DNA of 6,531 bases from an uncultured Saprospirales bacterium (lineage in GTDB: Bacteria; Bacteroidota; Bacteroidia; Chitinophagales; Saprospiraceae). The notes beneath the pieces were generated by a model that had not been told where the DNA came from, did no database searches, and saw only the letters and a program-made list of their open reading frames with translations. The position numbers and the translations under genes are program-made. Shown piece after piece: positions 1 through 6,157 of the stretch. The stretch spans positions 1 through 6,531 of the forward strand of contig CALAZP010000042.1 in the NCBI GenBank assembly GCA_937926355.1, read 5' to 3'. The number at the start of each line of letters is the position of its first letter. The stretch's first letter is position 1.

Positions 1-398
1 CTATGATACCTTCCTGCTTCGAAAGAGGCATTGATAGATTCAAATATTGGAGATGTTATCGACCCAGTAATTAATATTGGAGTACTTATTCCGTGATACA
101 CTTCTTCCATATTGGTCAAAGATCCTCCAAAAGCTTCTCCTATAGCCTGATGTCCTAGACAAACTCCAAGAATCGATTTTTCTACTGCATATTTTTTAAT
201 CAGTGCTGGCATTATGCCAGCATCCTTTGGAATCCCAGGTCCAGGAGATAAAACAATAACATCAAATTTGGCTACTTCTTCCAAATTTATTTGATCGTTG
301 CGAATGACTTCAATTACTCCAAAAGGGACCACCTGCTTAAGATATTGCAATAAATTGTAAGTAAAAGAATCATAATTATCTAAGAGCAATATTCGCAT
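1..398 (-). CDS. trpG: Anthranilate synthase glutamine amidotransferase subunit (TrpG/PabA family), partial at 3' end
   Basis: This is the glutaminase subunit that releases ammonia from glutamine for TrpE, which uses it to turn chorismate into anthranilate, the first step of tryptophan synthesis. I translated it by hand from the ATG at 398. The 132 visible residues start MRILLLDNYDSFTYNL, continue with LSPGPG (50-55), the nucleophile elbow GVCLGHQA with catalytic Cys80, and YHGISTP (101-107), and end at RYH (130-132). The catalytic His and Glu lie beyond the left edge, so roughly 55-60 C-terminal residues are missing. The start lies 9 bases after the trpE stop, so the two genes are very likely cotranscribed. 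Some bacteria share one such subunit between anthranilate and aminodeoxychorismate synthases, and the sequence alone cannot exclude that. The trpE neighbour and upstream trp attenuator favour the tryptophan role. The visible part contains no Trp residue. Confidence 0.94.
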   Translation of the reverse strand, partial: MRILLLDNYDSFTYNLLQYLKQVVPFGVIEVIRNDQINLEEVAKFDVIVLSPGPGIPKDAGIMPALIKKYAVEKSILGVCLGHQAIGEAFGGSLTNMEEVYHGISTPILITGSITSPIFESINASFEAGRYH

Positions 399-407
399 AG
401 GGTTTGA

Positions 408-1811
408 TTATATTTTTTCAGCATCAACCAGTGCTCTTTTTAAGGCACCCAATTTATTATTAACTTCTTGGAGTTCAGAATCTTCATTACTTGCAGCTAC
501 AATTCCAGCTCCAGCTTGGTAATAAAGGACATTGTTTTTACTTAAAAAGGAACGAATAACAATCGCTTTGTTAAGCTCTCCGCTAAAACTTATGTATCCT
601 AATGCACCTCCGTAAAAACTTCGCTGTGTGTTTTCGTATTTAGCTATCAACTCAATCGCTTTGAATTTAGGAGCACCTGATAAAGTCCCTGCGGGAAAAG
701 TATCTCCAAAAACAGTTACAGGATTGGTACCTTTAGGTAATTTTCCTTGAACTTTGGAAACAAGATGTATAACATGACTGAAATATTGAATTTCTTTTAA
801 AGATTTGACCTGCACAGATTCAGCGTGTCTTCCTAAATCATTTCGTGCCAAATCAACCAGCATAATGTGTTCAGCATTTTCCTTAGGATCTTTAGCTAAT
901 TCCATAGCTTTTTCAGCATCATAATCCGTATCTCCTGTTCGCTTATAGGTACCGGCAATAGGATTAACAGTCGCTACCTCATCCTTTACTATCAATTGAG
1001 ATTCTGGGGAGGAACCAAAAATTTTATTATCTCCATAATCAAAGTAAAATAAATACGGGGAGGGATTAATGGATCTTAAAACTCTATATACATTAAATTC
1101 ATCTCCTTGAAAGGCTTGAGAAAATTGTCTTGAAAATACAATTTGAAATACGTCACCTAACTGACAATGACGCTTCCCAATTCGAACCAACTCCTTAAAT
1201 GCTTCATCAGATAAATTGGTTTTTTCATTGCCATCCAAATGAAATTGATGCTCTGGAATAGTCTGAGCTTGAAGCAATGTTTCCAACCTTTCCATCTTAG
1301 AAGTAGAACCGGGTAGTATATTTTCCAAGATGACTAATTCCTCATTATAGTGGTTGAATCCGATAATAAACCGATGAAGGGTATATCGGATATCCGGTAT
1401 TTCGATATCTCTTTTTTTGTGTTGAAATTGGAGTGAATCAAAATATTGGACCGCTTCGAAACCTACATGTCCAAAGATGCCATTGAAACCCTCAAAAGGA
1501 GACTCATAATTAGTTTCGAATACATCTAAAAAATTTCCAATAGCATCTGCAACTGCGGTAAACGAATCTATGGTAGATTGAATTTTTTTGCTGTTGGGTA
1601 GTAAAGTAATTATTTTTTGGTTCCTGACCTCAATAGAAGCTATAGCATCTAACCCAATAAATGAGTAAGAATTTTCTCGAGCATTGAAATCGTTACTTTC
1701 CAATAGCACCGGCTCAGTAAAATAATCTCTTAATCTCAGATATAATGATACGGGAGTTACAAAATCTGCCAATTTCCTTTTTACAACAACCTTAAGTTTA
1801 ATTTTTTCCAT
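408..1811 (-). CDS. trpE: Anthranilate synthase component I (aminase subunit)
   Basis: TrpE converts chorismate and ammonia (delivered by TrpG) to anthranilate plus pyruvate in the cytoplasm. The 467 residues have the usual family length. Visible motifs are LLES (36-39) and NPSPYLFYF (249-257), which in characterised TrpE proteins line the tryptophan feedback site; GSSPE (266-270); PIAGT (284-288); HIMLVDLARNDLGR (315-328); FPAGTLSGAPK (372-382); GGALGYIS (401-408); and QAGAGIVAASN (432-442). Alanine in PIAGT, where aminodeoxychorismate synthase PabB has Lys (PIKGT), supports anthranilate synthase. The open frame extends one codon further to a TTG at 1814, but the ATG at 1811 is the more likely start. 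The gene sits 22 bases downstream of an intrinsic terminator and a Trp-rich leader ORF, so expression is probably attenuated by charged Trp-tRNA in addition to enzyme feedback inhibition. The protein contains no tryptophan. Confidence 0.96.
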   Translation of the reverse strand: MEKIKLKVVVKRKLADFVTPVSLYLRLRDYFTEPVLLESNDFNARENSYSFIGLDAIASIEVRNQKIITLLPNSKKIQSTIDSFTAVADAIGNFLDVFETNYESPFEGFNGIFGHVGFEAVQYFDSLQFQHKKRDIEIPDIRYTLHRFIIGFNHYNEELVILENILPGSTSKMERLETLLQAQTIPEHQFHLDGNEKTNLSDEAFKELVRIGKRHCQLGDVFQIVFSRQFSQAFQGDEFNVYRVLRSINPSPYLFYFDYGDNKIFGSSPESQLIVKDEVATVNPIAGTYKRTGDTDYDAEKAMELAKDPKENAEHIMLVDLARNDLGRHAESVQVKSLKEIQYFSHVIHLVSKVQGKLPKGTNPVTVFGDTFPAGTLSGAPKFKAIELIAKYENTQRSFYGGALGYISFSGELNKAIVIRSFLSKNNVLYYQAGAGIVAASNEDSELQEVNNKLGALKRALVDAEKI

Positions 1812-1833
1812 CAATTCTGGTTTAAAGCAAATG

Positions 1834-1867
1834 AAAAACGGCTTATCGAGTGAACGACAAGCCGCTT
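1834..1867 (-). terminator. Intrinsic terminator (attenuator) of the trp operon leader
   Basis: On the minus strand, CGGCTTGTCG (1864-1855), the loop TTCACT (1854-1849) and CGATAAGCCG (1848-1839) form a 10-base-pair stem with one G.U pair and no mismatch, followed directly by TTTTT (1838-1834). Adding AAG (1867-1865) against TTT (1838-1836) lengthens the stem to 13 pairs. It stands between the Trp-rich leader ORF and trpE, ending 22 bases before the trpE ATG, which is where an attenuator belongs. I see no other terminator after holA, so it may also end transcripts that read through from holA. Confidence 0.92.
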
Positions 1868-1889
1868 ATTTTATCATTAAGGCAATGGG

Positions 1890-1905
1890 GTTCACTCCGA
1901 CGAGC
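1890..1905 (-). promoter_or_regulatory. Candidate antiterminator segment overlapping the end of the trp leader ORF
   Basis: The minus-strand segment GCTCGTCGGAGTGAAC covers the last leader codons and the TGA stop. Its GAGTGAAC part (1897-1890) is perfectly complementary to GTTCACTC (1855-1848), the terminator loop with its closing pair. Past one bulged G (1898), the rest pairs with the terminator 3' arm (1847-1841), with one G.U pair and one C-A mismatch. In total 14 pairs form over 16 bases, excluding the terminator. A ribosome stalled at the Trp codons (1927-1919) would leave the segment free, while one at the stop codon would cover it. The pairing is visible in the sequence; the switching role is inferred. 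Confidence 0.66.
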
Positions 1906-1945
1906 ATTTATTTATTTGCCACCACCAAGTACCTAATTTTTTCAT
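1892..1945 (-). CDS. trpL: trp operon leader peptide with three tandem Trp codons
   Basis: A 17-codon ORF encodes MKKLGTWWWQINKCSSE and ends in TGA. The three consecutive TGG codons (1927-1919) are residues 7-9. It starts about 16 bases after a good promoter -7 box and is followed by an intrinsic terminator and then trpE-trpG. This is the arrangement of ribosome-mediated attenuation known from the E. coli trp operon, where translation of the leader senses charged Trp-tRNA. The peptide itself is probably not functional; the position of the ribosome on it is. No Shine-Dalgarno sequence is visible, as is normal in Bacteroidetes, and the A/T-rich stretch before the ATG suits initiation there. Three adjacent Trp codons by chance in a 17-codon ORF at this spot is very unlikely, and it is the only part of the trp transcript seen here that encodes Trp. 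I worked it out directly from the bases, since it is too short for routine gene calling. Confidence 0.9.
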   Translation of the reverse strand: MKKLGTWWWQINKCSSE

Positions 1946-1960
1946 TTTAAAAGTTTAAGT

Positions 1961-1990
1961 CAAATATAACATTCCTTTGATTAATTCAAA
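1961..1990 (-). promoter_or_regulatory. Bacteroidetes-type promoter of the trp operon
   Basis: On the minus strand, TATATTTG (1968-1961) matches the Bacteroidetes -7 consensus TAnnTTTG exactly. TTTG (1990-1987) lies 18 bases upstream, close to the known TTG/TTTG -33 element and its spacing of about 19. Transcription would begin near 1953-1957, giving a leader about 10 bases long before the trpL ATG at 1945. The -33 element overlaps the last codons of holA, so the promoter is partly inside that gene. The call is by motif and position only. Confidence 0.74.
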
Positions 1991-3009
1991 ACCAGTTGCT
2001 GATTAATTATTTTCCATATCAATTCCTCCAATAGATCAATATCTTCTTTCCCAGTAGAATTATATCCTACCCCCTTACTGTACAAATCATAAGTTTTTAG
2101 TAAGTGAATCAATTCTATGGTTGTAGATAACGGATAATTTTTTATGGCTATTTTAAATTCGGCTAAAGCACTAGGATGTCTAAAATTAAAATGAGTACTT
2201 ATCTGCTTATCGGATTGATTGGATAAAAAATGACCTTGATAAATTCGTGTAAAGAATCCTGCTATACTGGAAATAATCAAAACCGGGGGATTTTTTTTGG
2301 GGTTATTCTTCATAAAGTAAAGAATAGAAGAAATCTTTTTTATGTCTTTGAACGCAATCGCTTTCTGTAGTTCAAATACATTATACTCCTTACTTATTCC
2401 AATATTTTTTTCGACTAACTCTTTGGTAATTAAACTATTAGCATCTAAATTAATATTTACTTTTTCCAATTCGTTGACTATTTTTGAAAGGTCAGCTCCT
2501 ATATATTCAGCAAGTAGTTCGGCTACTCCTGCTTCCAAGTTTAATTTCTTGGATTTACAGTAATTAGAAATCCAACCCTTTACTTGATTTTCATATAGCG
2601 GTTTGGATTCAAAAAGTTGGGTATTCGCTTTGACAAGTTTACCAAACTTAGTCGTCAGGTTAAGTTTTTTGTGTTTATAAATAATAACCAATACCGTCTG
2701 TCGGTTAGGATGGAGAATATAGGATTCAAGTTGAGCTATATCTTTTAAATCTTGCGCCTCTTTTACAACAATTAATTGCCTTTCCGCCATCATCGGAAGT
2801 CTTACAGCAGTATCAACAATCATCTGGGCATTGCTATCCTTACCGTAGAAGATAGTAAAATTGAAAGCCTTTTCGCTTTCGTTTAATACGTTTTGTTCAA
2901 ATAGTTGAGTCAACTGATCTAAGAAATAGGATTCCAGCCCATGCAAAAAATATACAGTTTGAAGTTCCTTCTTTAAAATTGCTGATTTTATCTGTTCAAA
3001 TTCGGCCAT
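1981..3009 (-). CDS. holA: DNA polymerase III subunit delta
   Basis: HolA is the clamp-loader subunit that opens the beta sliding clamp during replication, working with the gamma/tau and delta' subunits. The 342 residues match the family length. The N-terminal AAA+-like region begins AEFEQI and has VYFLHGLESYFLDQL (19-33), LPMMAERQLIVVKEA (71-85) and a segment typical of delta near ADLSKIVNELEK (172-183). The C-terminal collar domain includes LLKTYDLYSKGVG (303-315) and EDIDLLEELIWKI (322-334), close to Bacteroidetes HolA. As in other delta subunits there is no Walker A motif, so it should not hydrolyse ATP. The open frame reaches a GTG at 3024, but the ATG at 3009 gives a family-like start. 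It is divergent from surE, with 54 bases between the starts. It ends where the trp promoter begins, and no separate terminator is visible. Confidence 0.93.
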   Translation of the reverse strand: MAEFEQIKSAILKKELQTVYFLHGLESYFLDQLTQLFEQNVLNESEKAFNFTIFYGKDSNAQMIVDTAVRLPMMAERQLIVVKEAQDLKDIAQLESYILHPNRQTVLVIIYKHKKLNLTTKFGKLVKANTQLFESKPLYENQVKGWISNYCKSKKLNLEAGVAELLAEYIGADLSKIVNELEKVNINLDANSLITKELVEKNIGISKEYNVFELQKAIAFKDIKKISSILYFMKNNPKKNPPVLIISSIAGFFTRIYQGHFLSNQSDKQISTHFNFRHPSALAEFKIAIKNYPLSTTIELIHLLKTYDLYSKGVGYNSTGKEDIDLLEELIWKIINQQLVLN

Positions 3010-3063
3010 AATTACTTTTTGCACCTCAAATATCTTTAATTTAGCCCAAATAAATTGAAAAGC

Positions 3064-3846
3064 ATGGCAAATCGACCTCTTATTTTAGTAACTAATGATG
3101 ATGGAATTACAGCACCTGGAATTAAAGTTTTAGTTGATATTGCCCGTCAAATGGGAGAAGTGGTGGTAGTGGCACCTGATTCTCCTCAGTCGGGAATGGG
3201 GCACGCAGTTACTATTAGTGATCCAATAAGATTACATCCTGCAGATGTTTTCGACGGTATAGAAGCCTATGAATGTTCTGGGACACCCGTAGATTGCGTG
3301 AAACTAGCCAAGCATATTGTTCTGAAGGACAGGAAGGTAGATTTGTGCGTATCAGGAATCAACCACGGTTCCAATGCCTCCATTAATATCATTTACTCAG
3401 GAACCCTTTCAGCAGCCATGGAAGCCAGTCTGGAGGGCATTCCATCTATTGGATTCAGCCTTTTAGATCACACTTATAGAGCTGATTTTAAACCGGGTAT
3501 TCCTTTTATTTCAAATTTAATTGCTTTTGTTTTAAAACATGGAATGGAAAAAGGCAATTTACTCAATGTAAATATCCCAGTTCTTAAAAATAATCAAGAC
3601 ATCAAAGGAATGAAAATATGCAGGCAAGCTAATGCTCGATGGAAGGAAGAATTTGTCGAAGCTATTGATCCCAGAGGAGTTAAATATTATTGGCTTACTG
3701 GGGTTTTTATCAATGAGGATGAGGAAACAGATACTGATGTAAATGCTTTAGAAGAGGGTTATATTTCAGTTGTTCCCTCTATGCATGATTTAACCAATTA
3801 CCCGATGTTGCAGGATTTACAAAAAGCATCCAATATATTTCATTAA
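3064..3846 (+). CDS. surE: 5'/3'-nucleotidase SurE
   Basis: SurE is a cytoplasmic, divalent-metal-dependent phosphatase that acts on nucleoside 5'- and 3'-monophosphates and, in some species, on short polyphosphate. The 260 residues match family size. Near the start is ILVTNDDGITAPGI (7-20) with metal ligands Asp12 and Asp13, then APDSPQSGMGHAVT (37-50) with the conserved Ser43, CSGTPVDCVK (71-80), and VSGINHGSN (97-105) with the metal-binding Asn100, followed by YSGTLSAAMEA (111-121). All expected active-site residues are present. The open frame could extend to a TTG at 3055, but the ATG at 3064 (MANRPLILVTNDD) fits the family. It is the first gene of a tight run with the membrane protein gene (2-base gap) and lpxB. 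The pcm and nlpD genes that accompany surE in proteobacteria are not seen here. Confidence 0.96.
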   Translation: MANRPLILVTNDDGITAPGIKVLVDIARQMGEVVVVAPDSPQSGMGHAVTISDPIRLHPADVFDGIEAYECSGTPVDCVKLAKHIVLKDRKVDLCVSGINHGSNASINIIYSGTLSAAMEASLEGIPSIGFSLLDHTYRADFKPGIPFISNLIAFVLKHGMEKGNLLNVNIPVLKNNQDIKGMKICRQANARWKEEFVEAIDPRGVKYYWLTGVFINEDEETDTDVNALEEGYISVVPSMHDLTNYPMLQDLQKASNIFH

Positions 3847-3848
3847 AT

Positions 3849-4154
3849 ATGTTTTGGGAAAAAAATAAAATTTGGATCGGATTACTAGTGGGATTGTTGG
3901 TTCCTTTTGTAGGTCTTGCAATATTAGAATTACTTTTGGAACAACTTGATGAATGGGTTTTCCAACAAGCAAGAAATAGACTTAGTGAATCTTTTAAAGA
4001 TCGAACGCTTTATTTGATAGCCATTATCTTTAATATCATCCCATTCCAGCTGTATAATAAGCAAAAAAAAATCCTTTCCATGCGTGGGATGGTTATAGCC
4101 ACCACCATATACGCAATAGCATGGATGGTATTATTTGTAAAAGAAATTCTATAA
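3849..4154 (+). CDS. Small three-helix membrane protein of unknown function between surE and lpxB
   Basis: I do not recognise a named family with a known function. The 101-residue protein has three hydrophobic segments, at about 8-30 (IWIGLLVGLLVPFVGLAILE), 53-69 (LYLIAIIFNIIPFQLY) and 80-98 (GMVIATTIYAIAWMVLF). They are joined by a charged, probably amphipathic stretch at 31-51 and a short basic loop at 70-79 (NKQKKILSMR). No signal peptide, catalytic motif or metal site is visible. It starts 2 bases after the surE stop and ends 1 base before the lpxB ATG, so it is almost certainly expressed with both. Its position makes an inner-membrane role linked to envelope or lipid A synthesis possible, but that rests on context alone. 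Base composition resembles that of its neighbours, so it is probably a real gene and not a spurious frame. Confidence 0.84.
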   Translation: MFWEKNKIWIGLLVGLLVPFVGLAILELLLEQLDEWVFQQARNRLSESFKDRTLYLIAIIFNIIPFQLYNKQKKILSMRGMVIATTIYAIAWMVLFVKEIL

Positions 4155-4155
4155 A

Positions 4156-5250
4156 ATGCGCTATTATCTAATAGCTGGAGAGGCTTCAGGAGATCTTCAT
4201 GGAAGCCACCTCATCAAGGAGTTGAAGCTCAAAGATCCCAATGGAATCTTTAGAGCTTGGGGAGGAGATAAAATGGAGGCTGCTGGTGCAAACATAATCA
4301 AGCACTACAAATCTCTTGCATTTATGGGATTTTGGGAGGTGCTAACCAATCTTAGTACTATTCTTAGGAATATTAAGTTTTGTAAAACTGACATTCTTGA
4401 ATTCAAACCTGATGCACTCATTTTTATCGATTATCCTGGTTTCAATTTGCGTATAGCCAAATGGGCTAAAAGCCAAGGGATTAAAACTATTTATTATATC
4501 TCTCCACAGATTTGGGCTTGGAAAACGAGTAGGGTTCACGCTATAAAAAGAGATATAGACTTGATGCTAGTCATTTTACCCTTTGAAAAAGATTTTTACC
4601 GAAGGTATAACTACCCTGTAACATTTGTGGGGCATCCCTTGCTAGATGAAATCCAAATGGACACCGGCAAGCAATTAAACACTTCTAATTGGATTGCATT
4701 GCTACCGGGGAGCAGGCGGCAAGAAATCAATAAAATATTGCCAGTTATGGCTCAGGTAGTTACTTTTTTCCCCAATAAAAAATTCGTTTTGGCTTGTGCC
4801 CCAGGAATTGAATTGGAATACTATAATCAATTTATAGGCACAGCTAATATTGAAAAAGTAGTTGGAGATACCTATGGTGTTTTAAAAAAAGCTGAGGCTG
4901 CTATAGTTACCTCTGGAACAGCTACTCTTGAAACGGCCTTATTAGGAGTGCCTCAAATAGTCGTATATAAAAGTAATTCTATCAATTACTGGTTGTATAA
5001 AACTCTCATAAAAGTTTCTTATATTTCATTAGTGAATCTAATCGCTGGAAGAGAATTAGTTCGTGAAATTATTCAAGAAGAGTGCCATCCAAAGAATTTA
5101 GCTGAGGTATTACAATCAGTTTTAGGAGAAGAAAATAAGATGGAATTTAACGCTAAGTATCAATTTTTGAGAACGCGTTTGGGGGGACCAGGAGCTAGTA
5201 AAAGAGCTGCCGAAGCTATAGAAAAGAGTATTTTATGTAAACCTTTTTAA
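4156..5250 (+). CDS. lpxB: Lipid-A-disaccharide synthase
   Basis: LpxB is a GT19 glycosyltransferase at the cytoplasmic face of the inner membrane. It joins UDP-2,3-diacylglucosamine and lipid X to make the tetraacyl disaccharide of lipid A, so the organism should have a Gram-negative outer membrane. The 364 residues are near the usual 370-390. Motifs in order are LIAGEASGDLHG (5-16), the acceptor-side region IFIDYPGFNLRIAKWAK (89-105) with Asp92 at the position of the essential Asp98 of E. coli, YYISPQIWAWK (113-123), the hinge/UDP-binding LLPGSRRQEI (182-191), VTSGTATLET (251-260) and GVPQIVVYKSN (264-274). The C-terminal end is slightly short, but no motif is missing. The ATG follows the previous stop by 1 base, and a PspC-domain gene follows 31 bases downstream. 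None of the other lipid A genes lie in the window. Confidence 0.97.
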   Translation: MRYYLIAGEASGDLHGSHLIKELKLKDPNGIFRAWGGDKMEAAGANIIKHYKSLAFMGFWEVLTNLSTILRNIKFCKTDILEFKPDALIFIDYPGFNLRIAKWAKSQGIKTIYYISPQIWAWKTSRVHAIKRDIDLMLVILPFEKDFYRRYNYPVTFVGHPLLDEIQMDTGKQLNTSNWIALLPGSRRQEINKILPVMAQVVTFFPNKKFVLACAPGIELEYYNQFIGTANIEKVVGDTYGVLKKAEAAIVTSGTATLETALLGVPQIVVYKSNSINYWLYKTLIKVSYISLVNLIAGRELVREIIQEECHPKNLAEVLQSVLGEENKMEFNAKYQFLRTRLGGPGASKRAAEAIEKSILCKPF

Positions 5251-5281
5251 GAATTAATTGTTGGGATTTAAATTTTTTAAC

Positions 5282-5500
5282 ATGAAAAACAAATTGATTA
5301 TCTGGCTAGAAAAATCTGCCTTTGGGGTTTGCTCTTATCTCGGTGAAAAAATGGGTATAGCGAGTTCCAATGTTAGGTTATATTTTATCTACTCTTCATT
5401 TATAACCTTGGGTTCGCCTTTGATTATTTATTTATTTATGGCCTTTTGGCTCAACTTCAAGAGGTACGCCCATAATACCAAGGAATTAATTTGGCATTAA
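5282..5500 (+). CDS. Small PspC-domain membrane protein
   Basis: The 72-residue protein resembles the PspC domain. It has a short N-terminal stretch, a region like GVCAGLAEYFGV in the family (here FGVCSYLGEKMGIASSNVRL, 14-33), and then a hydrophobic part, YFIYSSFITLGSPLIIYLFMA (34-54), probably spanning the membrane once or as a hairpin. The family is named for the phage-shock regulator PspC, which signals membrane stress in enterobacteria. Short single-domain versions are common in Bacteroidetes and their role is mostly unknown, so I give no gene symbol. The open frame could begin at a TTG at 5258, but the ATG at 5282 is preferred because the family starts close to the conserved block. It follows lpxB by 31 bases and is likely the last gene of that operon. 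Its stop codon abuts the stop of the convergent gene with no base between them. Confidence 0.83.
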   Translation: MKNKLIIWLEKSAFGVCSYLGEKMGIASSNVRLYFIYSSFITLGSPLIIYLFMAFWLNFKRYAHNTKELIWH

Positions 5501-6157
5501 TTATTGGGTAAAAGCAAATTGGATCAAATTAGCGCCCATTTTAAGAGCTGCTCTCCTCACTGGTTCCGGGTCGTTGTGTACATCTTCATCTTCCCAGCCG
5601 TCGCCTAAATCACTTTCAAAAGAATAAAAACAAACCAATCTATCTTCCCAAAATAGTCCATAGCCTTTTGGAGGTAATCCATCGTGTTCATGTACTTTAG
5701 GTAATCCATTGTCAAAGTCAAATTTTTGGTGATAAACGGGATGGTTGAAGGGGACTTCTATAAATTCTAGTTGAGGAAATACCTTTTTCATGGCTACGCG
5801 CACATAGGGGTCCATTCCATAGTTGTCATCAATATGCAGAAAGCCACCACCCATGAGAAACGTTCTTAAATTCTCTGCTTCAGCATCTGAAAAGACTACA
5901 TTGCCGTGGCCAGTCATGTGGATAAAAGGGTGATTAAACAATTGTGCAGAACCAACTTCCACCGTTTCGTATTCAGTAGCTAGGTTAGTCTTTAAGTTTT
6001 GGTTGCAAAAATTTGCCAGGTTTCCCAAGGCAGTGGGGTTGGCATACCAATCTCCTCCCCCATTGTATTTAAGAAGACCCAATTTTAGTGGTTGAGTGTG
6101 AGATACTAAAAATGTCAGCATTACTAACAGGTAAGAAAAGTGGTATTTAACTTTCAT
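5501..6157 (-). CDS. Secreted DUF4159-domain protein
   Basis: The 218-residue protein begins with a likely Sec signal peptide (MKVKYHFSY, then the hydrophobic LLVMLTFLV, then SHTQ), so it should be exported; the cleavage site near 21-22 is uncertain. The rest looks like the DUF4159 family: LLKYNGGGDWYAN (28-40), HPFIHMTGHG (76-85), FLMGGGFLHIDDNYG (100-114), FNHPVYHQKFDF (138-149), GLPKVHEHDG (151-160) and CFYSFESDLGDGWED (176-190). DUF4159 is thought to have a fold like class I glutamine amidotransferases, but no enzymatic role is established, and I see no nucleophilic Cys in an elbow motif. The His- and Asp-rich motifs might bind a metal, which is inference. The ATG overlaps the rsmE stop (ATGA), which implies cotranscription and coupled translation. 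The stop abuts that of the convergent PspC-domain gene. Any tie to rRNA methylation is unlikely beyond shared expression. Confidence 0.88.
   Translation of the reverse strand: MKVKYHFSYLLVMLTFLVSHTQPLKLGLLKYNGGGDWYANPTALGNLANFCNQNLKTNLATEYETVEVGSAQLFNHPFIHMTGHGNVVFSDAEAENLRTFLMGGGFLHIDDNYGMDPYVRVAMKKVFPQLEFIEVPFNHPVYHQKFDFDNGLPKVHEHDGLPPKGYGLFWEDRLVCFYSFESDLGDGWEDEDVHNDPEPVRRAALKMGANLIQFAFTQ

Noticed and set aside
1887..1920. Possible pause hairpin in the trp leader (GGCAA 1920-1916 with TTGCC 1885-1881, or CTC-GTCG-GAG 1904-1895)
   Set aside because: The pairings are only 3-5 bp, or have a long loop, so they are too weak to report as a feature, although a pause hairpin would be expected in this kind of attenuator.
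1834..1960. T-box riboswitch or TRAP-type (repeated GAG/UAG) control of trpE
   Set aside because: There is no T-box-like long structured leader and no run of spaced GAG/UAG triplets. The short leader ORF with tandem Trp codons explains the region better.
2342..2563. 73-codon open frame on the plus strand inside holA
   Set aside because: It lies wholly antisense to the clearly coding holA, has low-complexity Ser/Phe/Ile-rich content, and shows no family motif.
3010..3063. Promoter boxes for holA and surE in their 54-base divergent gap
   Set aside because: Several sequences come within one base of TAnnTTTG (plus strand 3031-3038 and 3037-3044; minus-strand GATATTTG), but the only TTTG elements nearby are 9-15 bases away, not about 19. 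Promoters must be near here or inside the genes, but I cannot place them.
4342..4539. 65-codon open frame on the minus strand inside lpxB
   Set aside because: It is antisense to conserved LpxB motifs (including the Asp92 region) and its translation resembles no protein family.
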